Below are positions 57,004 to 64,000 of a stretch of DNA of 64,000 bases, piece by piece. The stretch spans positions 5,065,595 to 5,129,594 of the forward strand of contig OX335644.1 in the NCBI GenBank assembly GCA_946894095.1, given 5' to 3'. The DNA is from Incurvaria masculella. Its lineage: Eukaryota > Arthropoda > Insecta > Lepidoptera > Incurvariidae. Position 1 is the first letter of the stretch; every line of letters starts with the position of its first letter. Under the pieces are notes generated by a model. That model worked only from the letters and a program-made list of their open reading frames with translations, did not search any database and was not told where the DNA came from. A program made the translations under genes and the position numbers.

Positions 57004-57283
57004 GTAGCCTCGGTAGCCCAGTAGTGGGCTAGCGATTCGATAAGCTGGGTGAAGCACCTCTTATCGCGGTTGGGTTCTGGATGGGTGACCTTTTTCGAGG
57101 GTTGAGGCTGACGATGGTTCGGATTCCACGTAAAACTGTAGGTACCCTTCCTTACTTAAGGTGGCGGTAGGATTAATCCCTCCCGGGTTGGTACCATCGC
57201 ATTGAATAAACGATGGTCGAACCGGCAATGAAAATTGTCCGTGTTTTCCATCCAATTCAATTTAGACGAGCAATATAAGGAAC
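57004..57283 (+). mobile_element. 5S-rRNA-like-headed SINE, 3'-truncated
   Basis: GCCTCGGTAGCCCAG, GCGATTCGATAAGCTGGG, GGTTCTGGATGGGTGACC, then the body GTAAAACTGTAGGTACCC, TTGGTACCATCGCATTGAAT, GTGTTTTCCATCCAATTC. Same family as 19643-19990. Next to a GTCY MITE. Confidence 0.77.
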
Positions 57284-57304
57284 GTTTTTTGTATGTTTTT
57301 TTTT

Positions 57305-57515
57305 GTAATTTTTTTTATTTTTCCTATCTGTTGTTATAGCAACAAAATAAATACACACTCTGTGAAAATTTCAGCTGCCTACCTATTACGGCCCTGTGAC
57401 AGAAGGACGGACGGACGGATGGACGGACGGATGGACGGACGAACGGACGGACGGACGGACAGCGGAGGCTTAGCAATAGGGTTCCGTTGGCACCCTTTGG
57501 GTACGGAACCCTAAA
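57305..57515 (-). mobile_element. MITE with (GTCY)n microsatellite, copy 5
   Basis: AACAAAATAAATACACACTC, TGTGAAAATTTCAGCTGCC, (GGAC)n at about 57405-57460, ending TTTGGGTACGGAACCCTAAA. The left part is truncated. Confidence 0.85.
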
Positions 57516-57809
57516 AATCAACACTTTCCTTTAGTTTGCCGTGTAACATTACTTCACCGGATTTGCTCCTTATAAGTGACACTATTGTCTGGTGCAATAA
57601 TACAGGTGCTTTATTTTTCTCGAAATCAACGAGTTCAATTCCCGGCTCGGAAAACGATTATTCCAAAAATCGAAGAATGCAGTTTAAGTTTTTTTAAATC
57701 AGCCTCATAACTCATTTGAGTGTTTTTCGCTATTTCTTATAGTTTCGGATGTGGCGCTCAAGGCCCACTTGAAAATTCTACCTGTATAGTATGTTCGTCT
57801 TGGTTGCAG
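57516..57809. other. Intron 4, 3' end
   Basis: No repeat recognised. Ends in the acceptor TCTTGGTTGCAG at 57798-57809. Confidence 0.5.
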
Positions 57810-57914
57810 ACCGTACGGCGGCAAGCGCGAGCTGCTGCGACCCGCCTACCGCTACATCGTCGGCCTGTACGGGGACAATGACGTGCCCAAACGGAATTTT
57901 GACGAAATTGACAG
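57810..57914 (+). CDS. orcokinin: Orcokinin A exon 4: spacer and start of first NFDEID peptide
   Basis: 105 bases, phase 2 in and phase 2 out. The split codon GG|A gives Gly. It encodes PYGGKR, ELLRPAYRYIVGLYG, DNDVPKR, then NFDEIDR with the Arg codon split AG|G. NFDEID is the conserved N-terminus of orcokinin-A peptides in arthropods. Lys-Arg sites before and after would release a segment ending in Gly-Gly before KR and a second segment ending in VP. The donor CAG|GTACGT is near consensus. The exon length is a multiple of three with the same phase at both ends, so skipping it keeps the frame. Confidence 0.96.
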
Positions 57915-58031
57915 GTACGTAGATATTGGCGCTAAGTTGAGGACGTCTAGTTGATTTTTTTTTAACCGCAATTTATTCAAATTAAATAAAAAAAGATATC
58001 CCTTCAATAATAAGTATCGTACAAGACAGGT

Positions 58032-58150
58032 TGTTAATGGATGTATGGTCCAAGCGCTAACCAGGTATTCCTTGACATATTTGGTGCAAAAACGGTAGAT
58101 ACTCGTATTTTGTTGTATGGTAAACTTATTTTTATCCATACTAAAAATAT
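58032..58150. mobile_element. MITE family J, partial copy
   Basis: TGTATGGTCCAAGCGCTAAC, CAGGTATTCCTTGACATATT, TGGTGCAAAAACGGTAGATA match one arm of 3022-3313. The other arm was not found. Confidence 0.6.
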
Positions 58151-58257
58151 AAACACAAAACATACATAATTTTACAGATTACATACATAGCATAATATAT
58201 TAAACTTTAGACAAATAACAAAATAAACAGTTGTACTCAGTGTAAATGTATTAAAAT

Positions 58258-58640
58258 ACTAGCTGCGGTACCCGGCTGCGCTCGGGTTAGCGTCGGCTAA
58301 ATTATTTCATGGATAAAAAGTATCCGACATGGCTGATCCAAAATAGGGTCAAACTGGTCCAGGACAATGTATCCATCTACCAAATTTAATCAAGATCGTT
58401 CGAGATGAAATAGCATGATTTAATGAGAAACATCCAATAATTCCCATTTAGAGCTTCGTTGACATTTGGTGACTATTTAAAAAAAAAGCATTTGCCGCCA
58501 GAACCTTTCTGCACTTGCACTGCAACATTGTTTACCTAGTAAGTAAGTAACGTGTAATGTAGGTAAGTTTTGCGTGGACTCCAACCCACAGCCAGGCTCA
58601 ACATCGAAAACAGTAACCCATCTCAAACCTGACAGCTCCC
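58258..58640 (+). repeat. CTAGCTG-type interspersed repeat, copy 2
   Basis: ACTAGCTGCGGTACCCGGCT, GCGCTCGG, GGATAAAAAGTATCCG, ATGTATCCATCTACCAAATT, CCCATTTAGAGCTTCGTTGA, ACTGCAACATTGTTTACCTA. Colinear with 43980-44330. Confidence 0.72.
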
Positions 58641-60425
58641 AGAGATCCTATACATTGATAAAATACGCACATAAATCGGGTTAGTGGTTCGCAAGTTATA
58701 AGAATTTAACACTCACTACTCACCCTTCAGGTAATGAAGCGTTATATTATGTAGCCTATAAGTTTTGAGTAGAATCAGGCTAGACGTAGATACAATCCGC
58801 ATCTAAATCGAGTAATTGGTTCTCAAGGATTTTGCCAAGTAGTCCTAAAGTTGCGGAAAATACCAAGCCGTACCCGCCCCCCCCTCCCCGCACCCGCCCC
58901 CGTCGGACCGCCCGCCTAATCACGAACTAAACAAACACTAACTAACTAAACACTCTGCACAAAACACGATATACGAATTTGTTTCGTGTATCAGTTGACA
59001 AAAGCAAACTCAGTAGATTAGGTAACAGACAACTTTTTTTTTTAAATTTGATATGACTTGAAGTCAAATCCTTTTAAGCCGTACGAATTGTTTTATTTAT
59101 TTAAAATTTGGATATTAAAAATAATAAAACACTGTTGGTAACGCGATTTTTGTTTGACTGATGTAATGACGTGGAAACTGATGCAGTTTATCTCGCGTGC
59201 CGAAACTAATACAAAAGAAACGCGAGTTTCGGAACGCGACATTAAACTCCTCCAACTATGTATTCTGTGCTCCAACGCACACACGCACATTGTTTTGATA
59301 GATATGATCTTTGACGTTAGGAACACACCTACATTACTTAGACAACTGTGAGTGCTTGTAATTTAATATGAACTTTATACCATAGCAATAAAGCTCAAAT
59401 TGACTACGTTTTAGTTACAAATCATTTGTATGGGAAAAAGAAAAGGGCTATTTTTAGGGTTTTTCCAGCAATAATTCTAATTTTTCTCGCCGTAAAAACC
59501 ATCCTTGAACTTCAACGAACATTTAAAAAAAAGATTTGGCCAAATTGGTCCAGGCGTTGTTGAGTTATGCGCTTACCAACACATTTTGCGATTCATTTTT
59601 ATATTATAGATAAATTAATTAAATGAACAAATTTAATACAAAGATATGGAAATTAGTATTACTATGATAATATATTATATAATATGTGACAATACTCTCC
59701 GGTGCAAACGGTAATGTTTTATTAATAAACTTTTTTATAACATTTTTTATAACTAACTGCGAAAAAGGAAATATATCGAATACACATAAACAATATGAAT
59801 AGTAATAAAATTCGAAATTTTGAGCTCTGATTATCTTTCTTTCCATAACTGAAGTCTTGAGCTCCGAAATGCATTCTTACTCAATTCCGGAATCCGGATT
59901 TCAATCCAGCCTGAATCCAGGATTTAAATGGTTTTACATTCACATTACCTTTGAAGTATACCTGGTTGTAATTTGGGGACATGCGAATGCACTTCACATT
60001 TACCGACCCTATAGATCAAAACTCTACAGGATCGGTCATTTCTAATAGGAGGAATATGAAAAGTGTACGGGTTCTAGCCCTGATTGTTGCGCGGGTAAGA
60101 TATAATATAAAGCTGGTTTAAAACGTTTTTGTCTGTAATTTCGATTTCCTTTCATTTATTATCAATGTAATGTAATGTATCATTTATGTAATAAAACTAC
60201 AATAAGTTACGTCACGAACAGGGAGATCCTCAGATTCTATTAACTTGGAGTAGAAGAACACACAAATAAACTTCACTGATTTAGAGATTAACCTTAAACC
60301 TAAAATTCTACTGCCAAACGTACACTTTTAGTAGAGCAGTTTTTGACGAAAATCAAATGACAAAAGAAACAGTAATCCTAAGTGTAAAGGGATTCAAAAT
60401 ATTAATTCATTTGATAATGCAATAA
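58641..60425. other. Intron 5 interior, mostly unassigned
   Basis: A C-rich run (CCCGCCCCCCCCTCCCC) lies near 58875-58892. 59985-60045 contains the LINE C-terminal core (CCGACCCTATAGATC; ACAGGATCGGT). No exon recognised. Confidence 0.42.
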
Positions 60426-60579
60426 TCTACTATATAAAAATAAGTCGGGTTTTCCTTCCTGACGCTATAACTCCAGAACGCACGAACCGATTTCCACGGT
60501 TTTGCATTCGTTGAAAAGGTCTCGGGCTCCGTGAGGTTTACAGCAAAGAAAATTCAGGAAAAATTTCAACAGAACAGCG

Positions 60580-60900
60580 GGAAAATCCTTTTTTTACATA
60601 CAGCGCCATCTCTGATACATAGCATGTACTACAAACCAATATTTTAAGTAGATGGCGCCGGTGCGTGATACATTGTTTGACAGCTACTCATTACTGAAAA
60701 AGCGGGAAAATCTTTTTGTTTACATGCAGCGCCATCTCTGATTCATAGCATGTACTACAAACCAATATTTTAAGTAGATGGCGCCGGTTGACAGCTACTC
60801 ATTACTAAAAAAGCGGGAAAATCCTTTTTTTACATACAGCGCCATCTCTGATACATAGCATGTAGCCGGTGCATGATACATTGTTTGACAGCTACTCATT
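60580..60900 (+). repeat. Three tandem units inside the Helitron
   Basis: Units of about 90-120 bases start GCGGGAAAATC (about 60580, 60702, 60812) and contain CAGCGCCATCTCTGATACAT, AGCATGTA, then GATGGCGCCGG and TTGACAGCTACTCATT. The third unit is internally deleted. Confidence 0.88.
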
Positions 60901-61665
60901 TCCAAACAATTGTTAGCTGTTGGAAATGGAAAAGTCCCAGTTGATGCGACATCTGGATTAATTACTCTTACCAACGACTTTTGCCGATTTGTAGACTCTC
61001 AATTAGCTCTTATTGAAAATGTTTTCACAAACATTAGTGAGAATTATCAGAATTATGCTTGGTTAACCCCTGTTTTCACCACCTCCAGTTACCTGAAATC
61101 CGATAGTTAACTTTCGGCTACATTGCATATTTGTATGATGTAACCGAAATATAACTTTGGAACGTTTGTAGCTGGAGATGGTGGAACCGGGCGTGAGTCA
61201 ACGAGCAATTCTTGCCGCAAAGAATAATGATGTACACGCATTGACTTTCACCATTCAATCAAAAATTGCTGGCGATTTGGTGACACACAAATCCGTTGAT
61301 TCCATAACAAATCCCGATGATGTAGTAAATTATCCAACGGAGTTTTTGAACTCTCTGGAGTTACCAGGATTTCCACCACATAACTTGCAACTCAAAGTTG
61401 GTACAGTTATTATGATATTGCGTAATTTGAATCCACCGCGACTTTGCAACGGTACTCGACTTTCGGTAAAAAGACTTATGCCGAATTTGATTGAGGCAAC
61501 CATTATTAACGGAAAGTACGCAGGTGAAAATGTATGTATTCCTCGAATACCAATGATTCCGACTGATCTTCCGTTTGACTTCAAACGATTGCAATTTCCA
61601 GTTCGCCTTGCGTTCGCAATGACAATTAACAAGTCGCAAGGCAAATCGCTTAGTGTTTTCTTAAA
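60901..61665 (+). pseudogene. Helitron Pif1-like helicase C-terminal remnant, interrupted
   Basis: The plus strand translates SKQLLAVGNGKVPVDATSG, FCRFVDSQLALIENVFTNI, ENYQNYAWL, then a break, then SQRAILAAKNNDVHALTF, INPDDVVNYPTEFLNSLELP-like sequence (TNPDDVVNYPTEFLNS), FPPHNLQLKVGTVIMILRNL, NPPRLCNGTRL, FPVRLAFAMTINKSQGKSL. PHxLxLKxGxxxMxLRNLxP, LCNGTRL and the TINKSQGQ-type helicase motif are those of Helitron helicases. The N-terminal Walker motifs and Rep are absent. The break at 61066-61195 is a MITE. The frame is otherwise well kept. Confidence 0.9.
61066..61195. mobile_element. 130-bp palindromic MITE, copy 2, inside the helicase frame
   Basis: ACCCCTGTTTTCACCACC, CAGTTACCTGAAATCCGATA at the left; TTGTAGCTGGAGATGGTGG, AACCGGGCGTG at the right, roughly inverted. 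The reverse complement matches 30672-30801. Removing it brings AWL next to SQRAIL, the order expected for the helicase. Confidence 0.82.
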
Positions 61666-61757
61666 AAAAAAATTCTTCATCTTTTGATCACATAAAATGA
61701 AATGTTAAATAAAATAAAGCCATCTGGTGGCGAAACGGAGTTCGCCGGGTTTGCTAG

Positions 61758-61920
61758 TATACGTATAAGTATAACAAGTATTTTCTGGTATTAAAGCCGC
61801 CGGCAACTTAACAACCTGTATCGTATGTATGGAGCCCTCGTCAAGTTTTATACGTATAAATTGTATCAAGTGAGTACCTATGTTTTATAAAATAATTAAT
61901 TATTTAAACTTTTTTTTCAG
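61758..61920. other. Intron 5, 3' end
   Basis: Unassigned. Ends with a strong acceptor: ACTTTTTTTTCAG at 61908-61920. Confidence 0.6.
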
Positions 61921-61974
61921 GACTGGCTTCAACAACGATCGCTTCATGAAGAGGAACTTTGACGAAATTGACAG
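61921..61974 (+). CDS. orcokinin: Orcokinin A exon 5: cassette for one peptide
   Basis: 54 bases, phase 2 at both ends. The leading G completes Arg (AG|G), giving TGFNNDRFMKR, then NFDEID and the first two bases (AG) of the next split codon. Joined to exon 4 it yields NFDEIDRTGFNNDRFM followed by KR. The exon is exactly 18 codons, one orcokinin repeat, and ends with the same bases (GACGAAATTGACAG|GTA) as exon 4. This indicates origin by duplication of an exon with its flanking intron. Skipping it would remove one peptide and keep the frame. Confidence 0.96.
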
Positions 61975-62078
61975 GTAAATAACTATTGTAATAGGACAGA
62001 ATCTTCCCAAAGTACTCATAGGAGCCACGGAGGTGTCCATGATAGGAGCCTCCTCGTTATTTTCGGATTTACTTAATT

Positions 62079-62418
62079 AGGGTTCCGTACCCAAAGGGTG
62101 CCAACGGAACCCTATTACTAAGCCTCCGCTGTCCATCCGTCCGTCCGTCCGTCCGTCCGTCCGTCCGTCCGACCGTCCGTCCGTCTGTCACAGGGCTGTA
62201 TCTCATGAACCGTAATAGGTAGGCAGCTAAAATTTTCACAGAATGTGTATTTATGTTGCCGCTATAACACCATATAGGTAAAAAAATTAAATAAAAAAAA
62301 ATATACATACAAAATACAAATAGCCCCATACAAAAAGAACAATTTTTTTAGTTAAATTTTGTACGATGGTACGGAACCCTTCGTGTGCGAGTCCGATTCG
62401 CACTTTGCCGGTTTTTTT
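62079..62418 (+). mobile_element. MITE with (GTCY)n microsatellite, copy 6, in the last intron
   Basis: GGGTTCCGTACCCAAAGGGT to GTCCGATTCGCACTTTGCCG then a T-run; (GTCC)n at about 62135-62180. It makes up about 340 of the 538 bases of the last intron. Confidence 0.87.
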
Positions 62419-62512
62419 TTTGTATAATCTCCCTTTTCAATCCTCGTCGCTCTCACAGTTCCCTTTTCACGCGTCGTCCCCCTCTGCAATACTCGACTCT
62501 GGGATGTTCCAG

Positions 62513-62702
62513 CACCGGCCTGAGCGCCGACCGCTTCTACAAGCGAAACTTCGACGAGATCGACCACACCGGCTTCGGCACGTTCCTCAAGCGGTCGCCG
62601 CCGGGGTCGGGCGAGCGCGACTCCGCGCCCTCCGCCGCCGCCGCCGACCTCTACCCGCTGCCGCCCTACGCGCTCCGCTTCTACGACAGGGACTTCTACT
62701 GA
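62513..62702 (+). CDS. orcokinin: Orcokinin A terminal exon: last two peptides and C-terminal tail
   Basis: The acceptor GGATGTTCCAG|CACC accepts phase 2. The split codon is AG|C (Ser), so the second peptide reads NFDEIDSTGLSADRFY, then KR. The third is NFDEIDHTGFGTFL, then KR. The precursor ends with a proline- and alanine-rich tail (SPPGSGERDSAPSAAAADLY, then a Tyr- and Arg-rich end, DRDFY) and TGA at 62700-62702. The A precursor is 204 aa in all. Coding DNA is strongly GC-rich. The three peptides share NFDEID and a Gly-[Phe/Leu] core but differ at position 7 (Arg, Ser, His), which is variable among insect orcokinins. Confidence 0.96.
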
Positions 62703-62798
62703 GCCCGCACTCGGAACGCACCCGGCGAGCCAGCGACCAAGGAAGGATAGGAGCCAAACATCAAACTAAAAAAAAACGAATTTACACAGCGATACTAT

Positions 62799-62804
62799 AA
62801 ATAA
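62799..62804 (+). terminator. PolyA signal for the orcokinin A transcript
   Basis: AATAAA about 100 bases after the A stop codon, in AT-rich sequence. It is the nearest canonical signal. Confidence 0.65.
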
Positions 62805-62849
62805 ATTCGACATACAATTAAACTGTTCACGTCGTGACGGCGTAGCCAC

Positions 62850-63022
62850 TTTTGACCGACTTAAAAAAGGAGGAGGCTCTCAATTAGTCTGGATGTTTTT
62901 TTGTGCATGTTACTCGATATATCCGTAAATTGTCAACCGATTCGCATAATTCTTTATCTCATCAGTATCTCAGAATGGTCCTTAAAAAAAATCACGAAAA
63001 TAGTGATTGAAGTCGGTTAAAT
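62850..63022. mobile_element. MITE with CCGACTT ends
   Basis: TTTTGACCGACTTAAAAAAG, GAGGAGGCTCTCAATTAG on the left; GATTGAAGTCGGTTAAAT on the right. Inverted ends ACCGACTT and AAGTCGGT. This is a very common lepidopteran repeat type; a scrap occurs at 36650. Confidence 0.75.
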
Positions 63023-63059
63023 GTTTTTTTAAAACGGTGTTAAACATAAAATGTCGCTA

Positions 63060-63540
63060 ACACAGTCGAGTTAATAGGCTTACGAATTCGCTCACTACTG
63101 AGTCTCTATTACGAGTTACGAATCACTTATTGAAAATTAGCTAAAATCATCGATGCGGCATTTAATAGAGCCGGCATTTTAAGGATACACTAAATCGCCC
63201 GTTCACGGAATTTTATCTCTATGTAGAAATTTGACATAATATAATTTTGTTGAAAATATGTATTTACACAAATATAAAAATCCGTGGACGAGCGATTTAG
63301 TGTCTCCTGGAAATGCCTGCTCTATTCAATTATGTAAACCTGTGGTATCGATGATCTTAGCTACTCGTAACTCGTAATAGAGGCTCTGATGTTCTCGAAC
63401 TTAAACGTCTTAACGTATGTCGACGAAAATTCGATGTTGCTCGTCCCGAATTCGTAAACGAACGAACTACTGTCAGTGCTTTTCCACTGACTCGAGGCTA
63501 CGCTGCCGCCATACGAATGTGTTTCGATCGCCACTCACGC
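63060..63540 (-). mobile_element. Family Q SINE, interrupted by a foldback element
   Basis: The minus strand resembles 55432-55690: head-side GCGATCGAAACACATTCGTA, TGGCGGCAGCGTAGCC and GTTTACGAATTCGGGACGAG at 63540-63420. The continuation GTTCTCGAAC-side lies at 63389-63410 and the rest (CTTACGAATTCGCTCACTAC) at 63070-63094. The inserted block is 63095-63388. Confidence 0.65.
63095..63388. mobile_element. Foldback-type MITE with about 100 bp arms
   Basis: Left arm GTCTCTATTACGAGTTACGA, AGCTAAAATCATCGATGC, ACACTAAATCGCCCGTTCAC. The right arm is the near inverse: GACGAGCGATTTAGTGTC, TATCGATGATCTTAGCTA, CTCGTAACTCGTAATAGAGG. The AT-rich loop is about 70 bases. No coding capacity. Confidence 0.82.
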
Positions 63541-64000
63541 TCTTCCTTGCTCGCTGTGTCAAGCTCCCGAATCTCGTGTTTGGTTGTTTTTAATGGTTCC
63601 GTCATTCATATATCGGTGTTAATTGTTAAGGAGAGAGAGTTTTATCCAAATGAATTGTTAAGTATAAGGCGCGGGCATATACATAAAATATTATTAATAA
63701 CAAACAGTATTAATACTCAATTAAAATCAATGTCAAATTCTACATACACTAAAATATTTGTTTAAGTAAAATGTATTAAGACCTAGGATATTGCATTCTA
63801 CTAAATGTTTTCATTGTATGTATGCTGCTATCTTGGCATTGTACAGAGGGATAAATTATGCTAAACAATATGTATACCCATTGGAATCTCACAGGAAATA
63901 AAATTTTCTGATTTCGATATCTCACTAGTTACAATTATTTTCCTACACTATCCGAAAATTAAACAAAACTGTTCAGAGATTATACCTGTATTGTTTTATA
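63541..64000. other. Downstream flank, AT-rich
   Basis: No gene recognised. An AATAAA at 63897-63902 could be a second, distal polyA site of the orcokinin A transcript or belong to an unseen transcript. There is no further support. Confidence 0.4.

Larger units (their letters stand above)
60426..61757 (+). mobile_element. Helitron, 1.33 kb, both termini present, helicase remnant
   Basis: The 5' end TCTACTATATAAAAATAAG begins with TC after an A (60425). The 3' end has hairpin GGCGAA...TTCGCC (61729-61746) followed by GGGTTTGCTAG and a T at 61758. TC start, a short hairpin near the 3' end, a CTAG end and insertion between A and T are the Helitron hallmarks. Inside are three tandem units (60580-60900), a fragment of the Pif1-type helicase (60901-61665) and a small MITE. 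The Rep/HUH domain is missing, so it is not autonomous. Confidence 0.85.

Noticed and set aside
60580..60900. Tandem units as a satellite array
   Set aside because: Only three units, all within the Helitron borders, so they are internal to that element.
61330..61680. Minus-strand open frames opposite the Helitron helicase
   Set aside because: These are shadows of the plus-strand helicase remnant, with no recognisable protein.
62366..62800. Alternative plus-strand frame over the last orcokinin exon
   Set aside because: It is out of frame with the NFDEID peptides and begins in MITE sequence. The peptide frame is clearly the real one.

Overview
This is a window of a butterfly or moth (Lepidoptera) nuclear genome. 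It is AT-rich and full of short transposable elements of lepidopteran type, including MITEs with (GTCY)n microsatellites, tRNA- and 5S-derived SINEs, CR1/L2-like and Jockey-like LINE pieces, and a Helitron. I recognise one host protein-coding gene. It is the orcokinin neuropeptide gene on the + strand, spread over about 50 kb.

Orcokinin gene layout. A GC-rich TATA promoter and a candidate 5' UTR exon lie near 12.1-12.3 kb. The start codon and signal peptide are in an exon ending at 15600, and a small shared exon lies at 39310-39370. From there the transcript can take one of two 3' routes, and both keep the reading frame. Route B splices to the terminal exon 46550-47358 (317 aa precursor). That exon is a tandem array of orcokinin-B peptides with its own stop and a nearby AATAAA. 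Route A splices to exons 48694-48814, 57810-57914, 61921-61974 and 62513-62702 (204 aa precursor). These encode three NFDEID-type orcokinin-A peptides plus one B-like peptide. All splice sites are GT-AG and every codon split across an intron is consistent.

Points of interest within the gene. The B exon holds two peptide classes. The upstream units end in Gly-Arg and could be amidated; the downstream units end in Val-Arg or Val-Lys-Arg and could not. Introns in route A interrupt the NFDEID motif at the same codon position, so exon 5 is a frame-neutral cassette worth exactly one peptide.

Everything else is intergenic or intronic DNA dominated by repeats. They include several TTAA-flanked MITE families, often nested (up to three layers at 15897-17111), and a short MITE family found twice, both times inside SINEs. 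There are also 5S rRNA-headed SINE chimeras, a 1.33 kb Helitron with both termini and a decayed helicase remnant, LINE fragments, a telomere-type repeat inside a MITE, a degenerate tRNA-Thr-like sequence, and some perfect hairpins. Stretches where I see nothing are stated. No viral, CRISPR or bacterial features are present.
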